Shown: in pieces, positions 6,732 to 14,100 of the stretch
Position numbering within the stretch: the first letter of the stretch is position 1
Layout: every line of letters begins with the position of its first letter
Assembly (NCBI GenBank): GCA_934446455.1
Contig: CAKSEE010000036.1
Coordinates: 1-28,715 of the forward strand
DNA length: 28,715 bases
From: an uncultured Oscillospiraceae bacterium
GTDB lineage: Bacteria; Bacillota; Clostridia; Oscillospirales; Ruminococcaceae
Direction of reading: 5' to 3'
The notes under the pieces: generated by a model
What the model was told of the DNA's origin: nothing
Seen by the model: the letters and a program-made list of their open reading frames with translations, nothing else
The model's database searches: none
Translations under genes and position numbers: made by a program

Positions 6732-8812
6732 GCGAGATACTTGCCCCCTGCGGGGGATATGAGAGCCTGAGGGCGGCGCTCGACGCGGGCGCGGACGCCG
6801 TGTACGCGGGCATGAAGAGTTTTTCGGCGCGTAAAAACGCCGAAAATTTTTCTGACGGGGAGCTGCTTGACGCCTGCCGCGAGTGCCACAGGCGCGGCGC
6901 TAAGCTCTACCTTGCGCTTAACACCCTTGTGTACGACGGCGAGCTTGCGGAGCTTGCGCGCTGCGTTGAAACGGCTGCGAAATGCGGCGTCGACGGGGTT
7001 ATCATGCAGGATATCGGGGCGGCGCGGCTTGCGCGCAGGCTTTGCCCCGAACTGCCGCTGCACGCCTCCACACAGATGACCCTTAACAGCGTAAGCGGCG
7101 TGAGGGCGGCGCAGGCGCTCGGCTTCGTGCGCGTGGTTATCGGGCGGGAGCTTAGCTTTGAGCAGATAAAGCGCATACGGGGCGGCGCCGACGCGGAGCT
7201 TGAGCTGTTCGTGCACGGCGCTTTGTGCGTGTGCGTAAGCGGGCAGTGCTACATGAGCAGCATATTCGGCGGGCGCAGCGGAAACAGGGGACTGTGCGCG
7301 CAGCCGTGCAGGCTGGATTTCTGCTTCGGCGGCAGGCACGGGGTGATTTCCCTTAAGGACAGCTCGCTTGTGCCGCACCTGCGCGAGCTTCAGGCGCTCG
7401 GTATAGAATCGTTCAAGATAGAGGGCAGAATGAAGCGCCCCGAGTACGTCGCGTGCGCTGCGGACGCGTGCAGGCGCTCCCTTGCGGGGGAGGAGTACGA
7501 CGCGCAGCGCCTGTCGGACATATTCTCGCGCGGGGGGCTGACGGACGGCTACTTTACGGGGGATATGCGCGATATGCAGGGTATGCGCGGCAAAGAGGAC
7601 GTGGAGCGCTCCTCTGCGGCGCTTAGCGGCATAAAGGCGCTTTACAAGGACGTGCGGCAGACGCTGCGCGCGGACGTTCACACCATGGTAAAAGCGGGCG
7701 AGCCCGTAAGCGCGCGGGCGGAGTGCTGTGGCGTTACGGTGCAGGCGCGGGGGGACGCGCCGCAGGCTGCGCAGAACGTTCCCGCCACGGCGCAGGGTGT
7801 GTGCGAGAGAATGGCGAAGCTCGGCGGCACGCAGTTTTACGCGGGGGACGTTACCGCAGACGTGGACGAGGGGCTGTTTGTGCCCGCCGCGGCGCTCAAC
7901 GCCCTGCGCAGGCAGCTGTGCGAGCGGCTTGACGAGGCTGTGGCAGAGCGCAATACGCCGCGCTGTACGCTCACGGGAGAAATACCTGCGGCTGAGGGAG
8001 CGTGCGCTGCGGATATGCCGGACAAGACCCCCGTTCTGCGCGCAGAGGTAGCGACTGCGGAGCAGCTCAGGCAGGCACTGGAGCTGCCGTTCGGGCTGGT
8101 GTACGCGCCGCTCACAACGCTTTGCGAGGACACGCCCTGCAAGGACAGGGTGGCTGTGCTGCCGCCGTTTATCATTTCTGACTGCGAGGACGAGGTGCGC
8201 GGGCAGTTGATGCGGCTGCGGCGCGCGGGCTTCACAAAGGGCGCTGCAATGACCCTTGCACACGCGCAGCTGCTTAAGGAGTGCGGCTACGCGGTTTACG
8301 GCGGCTACCGCATGAACATTGCGAACAGCCTTTCCGCAGGGGTGTGCGCGGACTTTGGGTTTACCGATGTTACGCTTTCGTTTGAATGCACGACAGCGCA
8401 GCTTTCTGTGCTCAAAAGCCCGATACCGCGCGGCGTTGTGGCGTATGGGCGGCTGCCGCTCATGGTAATGCGGCGCTGCCCTGCGGCGGACGGCGCCCCG
8501 AGGGGGCTTGCGTTCACCGACGGGAGCGGCACGCCCTGCGGCGCGTGCAAGCGAAAGGAGCCGTGCGGCGCTTCCCTTACGGACAGGCGCGGCAACGAAA
8601 TGCCGCTTTTGTGCGGGGGCAACAGCGTGGAGCTTCTCAACCCTGACACGCTTATTATGAGCGACAGAATGCGCGACCTACGCGGGTTCGACTTTGCGGT
8701 GCTCAGGTTCACGACCGAGGACGACCTTAAAGGCGTTTACGATATGTACACGAGCGGCGGCAAGCCCTCGGGCAGTCTTACGCGCGGGCTTTACTACAGG
8801 GGCGCGGAATAA
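6728..8812 (+). CDS. U32 family peptidase / RNA hydroxylation-type protein
   Basis: The N-terminal half is a U32 TIM-barrel-like domain (ILAPCGGYESLRAALDAGADAVYAG at the start). It includes the family signature ELFVHGALCVCVSGQCYMS (about residues 159-177) and the four cysteines C167, C174, C190 and C194, expected to hold an iron-sulfur cluster. The C-terminal part (about 350-690) resembles the DUF3656 or extended region of the larger U32 proteins. Although named peptidases, characterised U32 relatives such as RlhA and TrhP hydroxylate rRNA or tRNA using prephenate-derived chemistry, so an RNA-modification role is the better guess. The 694-residue length fits the long subfamily. It is translationally coupled to zapA by a 4-base overlap; the lipoprotein gene follows after about 40 bases. 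Confidence 0.9.
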   Translation: MSEILAPCGGYESLRAALDAGADAVYAGMKSFSARKNAENFSDGELLDACRECHRRGAKLYLALNTLVYDGELAELARCVETAAKCGVDGVIMQDIGAARLARRLCPELPLHASTQMTLNSVSGVRAAQALGFVRVVIGRELSFEQIKRIRGGADAELELFVHGALCVCVSGQCYMSSIFGGRSGNRGLCAQPCRLDFCFGGRHGVISLKDSSLVPHLRELQALGIESFKIEGRMKRPEYVACAADACRRSLAGEEYDAQRLSDIFSRGGLTDGYFTGDMRDMQGMRGKEDVERSSAALSGIKALYKDVRQTLRADVHTMVKAGEPVSARAECCGVTVQARGDAPQAAQNVPATAQGVCERMAKLGGTQFYAGDVTADVDEGLFVPAAALNALRRQLCERLDEAVAERNTPRCTLTGEIPAAEGACAADMPDKTPVLRAEVATAEQLRQALELPFGLVYAPLTTLCEDTPCKDRVAVLPPFIISDCEDEVRGQLMRLRRAGFTKGAAMTLAHAQLLKECGYAVYGGYRMNIANSLSAGVCADFGFTDVTLSFECTTAQLSVLKSPIPRGVVAYGRLPLMVMRRCPAADGAPRGLAFTDGSGTPCGACKRKEPCGASLTDRRGNEMPLLCGGNSVELLNPDTLIMSDRMRDLRGFDFAVLRFTTEDDLKGVYDMYTSGGKPSGSLTRGLYYRGAE

Positions 8813-8851
8813 CGTTAATTCGGCGGCAACGCTATGATTAAGGAGAATAAT

Positions 8852-10177
8852 ATGAAAAGATTACTTGCTTTGATAACCGCGGCGGCGCTCGCGCTGTCGC
8901 TTACGGCGTGCAGTAAGGAGGCGGCTTCGGACGAGAGTTCTCAGGCTAAGCAGGACGTTCAGACTTCGCAGGACTCGCAGTCCTCGCAGGACTCGCAGGA
9001 AGCGCCCGAAAGCAGCGCTCCCGAGGGCGGAGAAACTACGCCCGCCGCGCCCGAAACTGTGGATTACTCGCAGCTTTCCGAGCAGGAGATATACGACCTT
9101 ATGGTGAAGCGCTCGCTTATGACAACGGGCGACATGACCCGCATGGCGAACGTCCTGAAAAAGGCGCAGAACGGCGAGGAGATAACGATAGCGTACATAG
9201 GCGGCTCGATAACCTACGGCATGACGGTAGCCCCCGCAGAGCCCGAGAAGTGCTGGGCGTACCTCACCTACAAGTGGCTGTGCGAGCAGTACCCCGAGGC
9301 TAAGATAAACTACGTAAACGCGGGCATAAGCGGTACGCCGTCCATTCTCGGCAACATTCGCCTTGAGCGCGACGTGCTCGCGTACGACCCCGACATCACT
9401 TTCGTTGAGTTTGCAGTGAACGACGGCACGGAAACCGAGTACAAAAACAGCTACGAGAGCCTTGTGCGCACGCTCTTGCAGGATACGGACATGGCGGTGG
9501 TGCTGTTCTTTACGATAGTCAAGAGCGGACACACCTGCCAGCCGCACATGAGCCGGATAGGCGCGAATTACTCGCTGCCGATGATTTCCGAGCCCGACTC
9601 CATATGGGTTGAAATGGAGGACGGCAGAATGGCGTGGGAGGACTACTCCGACGACGAGAGCCACCCGAACGAAAAGGGTCACATTATGGTTGCGGACTGC
9701 ATTGAGTATTACTTTGAGCAGGTGCAGGCTTCTCTTGACGAAAGCGCGGGCGAGGTGAGCGCGGAGCTTCCCGCGGCGATTTACTCCGACAGATACGTGA
9801 ATATGCACTTTATCGACAGCGAGGAGCTTACGGACGTTGAGCTTTCGGGTTTTGAAAAGAACGAAACGCATGAGTATTTCAAGAACGGCTGGGCTTACAA
9901 GGGCGATGGCGGCGCTTCCATGAAGTTCAATATAACCTGCAGGTCGCTTGAGATAATATTCAAGGCGAACAAAGCCAAGGTGTACGCCGACGCGGACATC
10001 TACGTTGACGGCGAAAAGGCGGTAACGGTGTCCTCGAGCCGCTCCGACGGCTGGGCGAACCCCGTGACGGAGTTCGTCATCGACAACGACGAGGCAGCCG
10101 AGCATACCGTTGAGATACGCGTTGCGGGCGGCGAAAACCACTACTTCGGCGTGCTGGGCTTCGGCTATTGCGACTGA
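8852..10177 (+). CDS. SGNH/GDSL-type hydrolase lipoprotein
   Basis: A secreted lipoprotein: the first 20 residues form a signal peptide ending in the lipobox LTAC (lipidated Cys20). A Ser/Gln/Asp/Glu-rich linker (about 21-72) follows, then an SGNH hydrolase domain. The nucleophile motif is GGSITYG (Ser119), the AVND block stands where GxND is expected, and DDESHPNEKGH supplies the catalytic Asp and His. A C-terminal beta-rich domain of about 120 residues may bind carbohydrate. Such enzymes often deacetylate plant or microbial polysaccharides; the substrate is not evident here. The start is at 8852, with AAGGAG at 8840-8845 and 6-nt spacing; an upstream in-frame ATG at 8834 lies before this site. 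The stop overlaps the next start by one base (TGATG). Confidence 0.88.
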   Translation: MKRLLALITAAALALSLTACSKEAASDESSQAKQDVQTSQDSQSSQDSQEAPESSAPEGGETTPAAPETVDYSQLSEQEIYDLMVKRSLMTTGDMTRMANVLKKAQNGEEITIAYIGGSITYGMTVAPAEPEKCWAYLTYKWLCEQYPEAKINYVNAGISGTPSILGNIRLERDVLAYDPDITFVEFAVNDGTETEYKNSYESLVRTLLQDTDMAVVLFFTIVKSGHTCQPHMSRIGANYSLPMISEPDSIWVEMEDGRMAWEDYSDDESHPNEKGHIMVADCIEYYFEQVQASLDESAGEVSAELPAAIYSDRYVNMHFIDSEELTDVELSGFEKNETHEYFKNGWAYKGDGGASMKFNITCRSLEIIFKANKAKVYADADIYVDGEKAVTVSSSRSDGWANPVTEFVIDNDEAAEHTVEIRVAGGENHYFGVLGFGYCD

Positions 10178-10983
10178 TGAAGGGGGTACGCGGGTTCCTG
10201 CCGCTTATCTCGGTGCCGCATGAATGCGCGGGGTATGCGGAGTACGCTCCCTGCGCGGCTCTGGCGCCTTATATAAGGTGCTTCTGGACGGCGCGGGGGG
10301 CGCGCAGGCTCGTGATTCCCGACGTATGCGCGGACATAATGTTCACGGCGCGCGGCGTGTTCTTTTCGGGCGTGAGCGGCGAGCCGTTCACGGGCGGCGA
10401 GGACGGCTGCGCGTTCGGCATACGCTTTTACGCGTGGAGCGCGTGGGTCTTTGCGGATGACGACCTGCGCGGCACGCAGGACGGCTGCTTTGAGGCGGCG
10501 GCGCACTTCGGCTCGGCGGCGCGCGAGCTGTTCCCACTTATAATGGAAGCCGGGAGCGTTTCGGAGCGTATAGCGGCGGCGGAGCGGTGGCTGCGCGGGC
10601 GGCTGTATGGCGGCGTGCGCGGCGGCGGGGAAGCGCTTATGCGCGCGGCGGAGCTTATCGCCGAGCGGCGCGGCGTTATCACCGTGGGCGAGCTTTCGCG
10701 CGAGCTGTTTGTCTGCACGCGCGGGCTGGAGCGCGTATTCGCGGAGTACGCGGGGCTCAGCCCCAAGCGGCTTGCCGAGCTTGTGCGCTATCAGAATGTG
10801 TGGCGCGACCTTGTAACGCTGCCGTGCGTTTCGCTTGCGGGGCTTGCTGCGGAGTACGGCTACGCGGATCAGGCGCACCTCACGCGGGATTTTACGCGCA
10901 GGCATTCCATGCCGCCGCTTGCGGCACTCGCCTATGCAAGGCGCGCGCAGTGCGGTGCGGGCGAACGACGGGAGGCGCTTTAA
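10177..10983 (+). CDS. AraC-family transcriptional regulator (DUF6597-type sensor)
   Basis: The C-terminal 90 residues form two helix-turn-helix units typical of AraC proteins (ELSRELFVCTRGLERVFAEYAGLSPKRLAELVRYQNVW, then LAGLAAEYGYADQAHLTRDFTRRHSMPP). The N-terminal part (EYAPCAALAPYIRCFWTARG, then VIPDVCADIMFT) matches the DUF6597 ligand-sensing type rather than an arabinose-type cupin. About 268 residues, normal length. The start is uncertain. The ATG at 10177 overlaps the stop of the SGNH gene by one base and has no strong ribosome binding site, so translational coupling is likely; an in-frame TTG at 10168 is an alternative. Its placement suggests it may control the lipoprotein or nearby genes, but no operator was recognised. 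Confidence 0.88.
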   Translation: MKGVRGFLPLISVPHECAGYAEYAPCAALAPYIRCFWTARGARRLVIPDVCADIMFTARGVFFSGVSGEPFTGGEDGCAFGIRFYAWSAWVFADDDLRGTQDGCFEAAAHFGSAARELFPLIMEAGSVSERIAAAERWLRGRLYGGVRGGGEALMRAAELIAERRGVITVGELSRELFVCTRGLERVFAEYAGLSPKRLAELVRYQNVWRDLVTLPCVSLAGLAAEYGYADQAHLTRDFTRRHSMPPLAALAYARRAQCGAGERREAL

Positions 10984-11458
10984 TGGGCGGGTGGCTGTTC
11001 AGGCTGTGGCAATGCACGTGGGGCTTGTGCAGACTCTCGCGGGGGCTGTGGTGTTCCTTATATACGCGCGGTGCGAGCATTTTACGTTCGGCGCCGTGGT
11101 TACGGTGTGGAAGCGCGCGGGCGGCGTGTCGCTCGGAATGTTCATATTTATAGCAAGCGAGCGCGCGGTAAGGCGCGGCGTTCTTCCCGAGAAAGCGCGC
11201 GGGCGGATAGTGGTGCATGAGTACGGGCATTCGGTGCAGTCGCTGATACTGGGACCGCTGTACCTGCCCGTAATCGGGCTGCCGTCCATAATATGGGCGG
11301 GAGCGCCGTCCCTCTGCGAAAAACGCAGGCGCGGTGGGATATCGTACTACTCGTTCCGGACGGAGCGGATTGCAAACCGTCCGGGGGAGCTTGCAACGGG
11401 CAAGCCCTCGATGGAGAACATAGACGTGGAGGCGTGCAATGACGGTAACAAGGCTTGA
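10983..11458 (+). pseudogene. HExxH membrane metalloprotease-like gene with frameshift
   Basis: Two frames are needed to give a sensible protein. Reading from the ATG at 10983 (overlapping the AraC stop, TAATG) gives MGGWLFRLWQCTWGL. The family-like continuation QTLAGAVVFLIYARCEHFTF lies in another frame from about 11027. After that it runs intact through a hydrophobic region, the zinc-binding HEYGH motif in VVHEYGHSVQSLILGPLYLP, a second hydrophobic stretch and SYYSFRTERIANRPGE to the stop at 11456-11458. A one-base loss near 11022-11030 explains this; my recall of related proteins is that the two pieces are normally continuous (WGLPQTL). An internal ATG at 11012 in the second frame could rescue a shorter protein, but it has no ribosome binding site. 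A sequencing error cannot be excluded. Confidence 0.7.
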
Positions 11459-11699
11459 AAAGGCGCGGCAGCAGGAGGCTCCGGCGCTCGTGTGGCGCTC
11501 TTTTTTGTTGAAACGCGCTTTCAGCGGCAGAGCGTGGGGCGCGCGCTGTTTGAGCGACTGCCTGCGGACAGCCCGCGCGGGGCGCTCACCGTAAATTCCT
11601 CGCTGTGTGCGGTGGAGGTTTACTGCGCGCTCGGCTTTCGCGAAACGGCGGAAGAGCGTGGACGGCATTCGGTTCACGCCGATGGAGTATGTAAAATAA
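11439..11699 (+). pseudogene. GNAT acetyltransferase remnant
   Basis: An ATG at 11439, inside the end of the previous gene, opens a reading MTVTRLEKARQQEAPALVW that resembles a GNAT N-terminus. The reading then jumps frame to LFFVETRFQRQSVGRALFERL (from about 11495), the acetyl-CoA pyrophosphate-binding loop (RxxxxGRA type), followed by LTVNSSLCAVEVYCALGFRET. At about 11657 it needs a second shift to read VDGIRFTPMEYVK and a TAA at 11697-11699. About 60-70 residues between the first two pieces are missing compared with a normal GNAT of about 150 residues. An internal deletion plus a separate frameshift makes a functional enzyme very unlikely. Confidence 0.75.
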
Positions 11700-11762
11700 A
11701 GCGCGCGGCAGTTCGCCTTTTGGGGAATTGTCGCGTTTTTACAATACGGCGGCGCGAAATTG

Positions 11763-11771
11763 TGATAAAAT
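11763..11771 (+). promoter_or_regulatory. Possible extended -10 promoter for the VOC gene
   Basis: TGATAAAAT is an extended -10 element (TG-A-TAAAAT) 63 bases before the VOC start, without a convincing -35 box. It is embedded in a GTGA-N7-TCAC inverted repeat that could be a binding site. Weak evidence, but the VOC gene follows decayed genes and needs its own promoter. Confidence 0.4.
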
Positions 11772-11833
11772 GTCACTAAAGCGCTGAGAAATGCGCTGAA
11801 TAATCCCCTTTGCGGTGAGAAAAGAGGTAACAT

Positions 11834-12226
11834 ATGAAGCTTGACGGATTTGGCATATTTGTAAAGGACATGGCGGTAATGGTGAGGTTCTACCGCGACG
11901 TGCTGGGATTTGAGATAAAGGAGGACGAGAACGCGTCGAACGTCTACCTTGAAAAGGACGGGACGCTCTTCCTGCTCTACCGCCGCAGCGACTTTGAAAA
12001 GATGACGCGCCGCACGTACGGCTGCGCCGATGGCGTGAACGGGCATTACGAGATAGCGCTCGGCGTGGAGAACTACGCCGCGGTAGACCGCGAGTACGCG
12101 CGCGTTACGGCTCTCGGGGCGCAGCCGATACTCCCGCCCGAAACCGAGCCGTGGGGGCAGCGCACCTGCTACATTGCCGACCCCGAGGGCAACCTTGTGG
12201 AGATAGGCTCGTTTGCTCCCGCGTGA
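11834..12226 (+). CDS. VOC family (glyoxalase/bleomycin-resistance fold) protein
   Basis: A 130-residue vicinal-oxygen-chelate protein with two beta-alpha-beta-beta-beta modules. The first starts GFGIFVKDMAVMVRFYRDVLGFEI; the second ends GQRTCYIADPEGNLVEIGSF, with the Asp-Pro-x-Gly-Asn and terminal Glu typical of the metal site. Members include glyoxalases, dioxygenases and antibiotic-binding proteins, and the sequence does not say which. AGAGG lies 7-11 nt upstream of the ATG. It is followed by the inverted-repeat element at 12252-12520, whose distal arm ends in a T tract and may terminate it. Confidence 0.9.
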   Translation: MKLDGFGIFVKDMAVMVRFYRDVLGFEIKEDENASNVYLEKDGTLFLLYRRSDFEKMTRRTYGCADGVNGHYEIALGVENYAAVDREYARVTALGAQPILPPETEPWGQRTCYIADPEGNLVEIGSFAPA

Positions 12227-12251
12227 TGTGGGGATATACGAAGATAAATAT

Positions 12252-12520
12252 AGCCGCCGAAAGACTCGACGGCTGAGTCTGTCGAAAAAGTTTTGCGACT
12301 TTTCCGACAGGAACATCCGCACTGCGCGCACGGTTGCGTAAGGCGTAAGTCGTCGCGTTGCGTAAGCCGAGCGCAGCGAGGTGTCGCTTGCACACTTGTG
12401 CGGATAGAAGTGTTTTTTGCCCCGGTGGAGCCGTGACAAAAAACGGATTTCAAAACCCGCTTCGCGGGCATAACATATTTTTTTGACAAGCTGAAGCAGC
12501 TGTCGAATCTTTCGGCGGCT
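12252..12520. repeat. Nested inverted-repeat intergenic element
   Basis: This fills the gap of about 335 bp between the convergent VOC and trmO genes; no gene is supported here. The outer arms are 12252-12281 and 12491-12520, both reading AGCCGCCGAAAGAyTCGAC in opposite orientation with about 25 of 30 positions matching. Nested inside are: a 13-bp hairpin (12279-12291 with 12298-12310, one mismatch, 6-nt loop); ATCCGCAC (12315-12322) with GTGCGGAT (12398-12405); a direct repeat GTTGCGTAAG (12333 and 12357); and CCCGC-TTCG-CGGG type pairing near 12456-12468. The right arm is followed by a T6 run (12523-12528), so part may act as a terminator. The overall look is of a small non-autonomous or palindromic element. 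Confidence 0.6.
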
Positions 12521-12562
12521 GCTTTTTTGCGCGCGTTTGGGGTGCGGGAGCGCTCGGCGCTT

Positions 12563-13240
12563 TCACCTCGCGAAAATGTCCGTGACGAAAAGCGTGCAGT
12601 CCTCAACGCGAAAGCGCACCTCAAGCGCGCCGAAGCTCATTGTGTAGAGCCGCGCGGGGTCGTTCTGATACTGCGGGCGGGGGTCCTGCGCGAGAACGCG
12701 CCGCAGCGCGCTCAGCTTTTCCGCTGGAACGCGCCCTGCAAGCTCCCCGGGCAGCTCCACGCTTAAAATGTCCTCGCTCGTTGAGAGCGCGAACCCGCCG
12801 AGCGCCCCGGGCTTGCTGTCGACATAGGGCAGGTAGGGCTTTATGTCGAATATGGGCGTGCCGTCCATAAGGTCCGCGCCGAAAACGTGCAGCACCGCGC
12901 CGCGCGGCGTGCCGTATTCCACGCGTTCAAGCCGCACAACGCTCAGCCCCAGCGGGTTAGGGCGAAACGGCGAGCGCGTTGCGAACACGCCCATGCGCGT
13001 GTTGCCGCCAAGGCGCGGCGGGCGCACCGTCGGCGACCAGCCCCCGCGCTTCGCTTCGGAAAACTCCCACAGAAGCCAGATATGGCTGAACTGCTCGATA
13101 CCGCGCAGCGCGTCGGGGTCGCGGTACTCGGGCAGGAACACAACGCGCCCCGCAAGCTCCTCTACAAGCCCGCTCTGGCGCGGAATACCGAACTTTTCGG
13201 GAAAATCCGTTTCTATATGTGCAATGGGAAGTATTTCCAT
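12563..13240 (-). CDS. trmO: tRNA (N6-threonylcarbamoyladenosine(37)-N6)-methyltransferase TrmO
   Basis: TrmO (TsaA/YaeB) methylates t6A37 in certain threonine tRNAs with S-adenosylmethionine. The 225-residue protein contains the beta-barrel signature GGNTRMGVFATRSPFRPNPLGLS (about residues 77-99) and IEQFSHIWLLWEF, DLMDGTPIFDIKPYLPYVDS and a C-terminal RLYTMSFGALEVRFRV segment, in family order. Length is normal. It begins two bases after the HAD stop, so both genes belong to one minus-strand operon transcribed from 13984-14013. The 3' end converges on the VOC gene across the repeat element. Confidence 0.95.
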   Translation of the reverse strand: MEILPIAHIETDFPEKFGIPRQSGLVEELAGRVVFLPEYRDPDALRGIEQFSHIWLLWEFSEAKRGGWSPTVRPPRLGGNTRMGVFATRSPFRPNPLGLSVVRLERVEYGTPRGAVLHVFGADLMDGTPIFDIKPYLPYVDSKPGALGGFALSTSEDILSVELPGELAGRVPAEKLSALRRVLAQDPRPQYQNDPARLYTMSFGALEVRFRVEDCTLFVTDIFAR

Positions 13241-13242
13241 AA

Positions 13243-13920
13243 TTACAGCCTTTCAATGAATGTGAGAATATCGGCGGGCTTTTCCGCCAGCGGGAACTGC
13301 GGCAGCCGCTTTTCGGCGAGAATGCCGCGCTCCGCGAGATACCACCCTGCCTGCACGGGGTGCATTCCGAGAGCCTGCGCGGCCTCAAGCTCGCGGCTGC
13401 CGCCGTCGCCGAGGTAGAGACACTCGCACGCGGGTACTCCGAGCGCGCTCAGGCAGCGCTCATATATCGCGGGGTCGGGCTTCTGCACGCCCTGCTCAAA
13501 GGAGAGCGTCAGCACGTCGAACATCGGCGCGAGGGCGCTTTGCCGTATCGCGGGGACCTCCTCTGAAAAGCAGTTGCTTATAACGGCGGTCTTAAGCCCC
13601 CTGCGCTTTATTTCGGCGAGCGCTGGCATTATGCCGCTATCAAGCGTGCAAAAGCACCCGTCCTTTGCGGCGCGGCGCCTGTGCGCTACCGTTTGCAGCA
13701 GCTGAGGCGACCACACGCCGTTTTCGCGCATGATACGCTCAAGCACGCTTTCGAGCGTTTCTGCGCCCACCGTGCGCGCGTCTGCGGTGCTTTCCCACGC
13801 GGCGGTGAATTCCCCGCGCGGCAGCCCGAGGTCCGCCGCAATATCCGCCCCGAAATAATGCGGCGAGCGGTACTGCGTAATCAGCGTTTCAAACATATCC
13901 GTAACAAAAGCCCGTATCAT
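13243..13920 (-). CDS. HAD family hydrolase
   Basis: A 225-residue haloacid-dehalogenase-like protein. Motif I is TDMFETLIT with nucleophile Asp8; the usual second acidic residue is Phe10, as in the dehalogenase-like DxYGT/DMFET subgroup rather than typical phosphatases. Motif II is VISNCF, motif III QKPDPAIY (Lys), motif IV YLGDGGSRELEAA. A helical cap lies at about residues 15-85. The substrate cannot be predicted. The start is set at 13920 because GGAGGT sits 5 nt upstream; a longer in-frame reading to 14013 would run through the leader hairpin and promoter. It is followed two bases later by trmO. Confidence 0.9.
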   Translation of the reverse strand: MIRAFVTDMFETLITQYRSPHYFGADIAADLGLPRGEFTAAWESTADARTVGAETLESVLERIMRENGVWSPQLLQTVAHRRRAAKDGCFCTLDSGIMPALAEIKRRGLKTAVISNCFSEEVPAIRQSALAPMFDVLTLSFEQGVQKPDPAIYERCLSALGVPACECLYLGDGGSRELEAAQALGMHPVQAGWYLAERGILAEKRLPQFPLAEKPADILTFIERL

Positions 13921-13933
13921 GGCGCACCTCCGC

Positions 13934-13966
13934 AAAAAAAACAAGGCGGCGGACGGCGCGCTTTGT
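13934..13966 (-). terminator. Leader hairpin with T tract upstream of the HAD gene
   Basis: Read on the minus strand, ACAAAGCG (13966-13959) pairs with CGCCTTGT (13948-13941) with one mismatch around a 10-nt loop. An eight-T run follows (13941-13934). It lies about 11 nt after the predicted start of transcription and just before the GGAGGT ribosome binding site. Structure and position fit an attenuator within the leader; function is inferred. Confidence 0.55.
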
Positions 13967-13983
13967 TTTATGGTTATGCCACA

Positions 13984-14013
13984 ATTATACCATACCGCGG
14001 GGGTTCTTGTCAA
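13984..14013 (-). promoter_or_regulatory. Promoter of HAD-trmO operon
   Basis: On the minus strand, consensus TTGACA (14008-14013) and TATAAT (13984-13989) are 18 bases apart. The predicted start is near 13977. It is divergent from the 14028 promoter, with only 14 bases between the two -35 boxes, so a shared regulator could affect both. Confidence 0.8.
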
Positions 14014-14027
14014 ATTGCCGTGAAATG

Positions 14028-14056
14028 TTGACAGAAACCGCGAGGTGTGGTATAAT
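14028..14056 (+). promoter_or_regulatory. Promoter of the FNT-to-LuxR operon
   Basis: Fully consensus TTGACA (14028-14033), a 17-base spacer and TATAAT (14051-14056). The predicted start is near 14063, about 38 nt before the transporter start codon. The leader is AT-rich with no terminator-like hairpin. Confidence 0.85.
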
Positions 14057-14100
14057 TAATAATGTATTATTGCATAATTACGTTATCACGGAGGGCTCAC

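Noticed and set aside
5612..8263. 883-codon open frame antisense to zapA and the U32 gene
   Set aside because: The peptide is Arg/Ala/Leu-rich without domain features, and it mirrors two clearly recognisable plus-strand genes. High GC at third positions removes stops on the opposite strand.
8861..10141. 426-codon antisense frame over the SGNH gene
   Set aside because: Low-complexity composition, no family match, no ribosome binding site; shadow of the lipoprotein gene.
10892..12439. 515-codon antisense frame across the decayed genes and the VOC gene
   Set aside because: Its composition is basic and alanine-rich, and it spans several plus-strand genes and the repeat element. No motifs support it.
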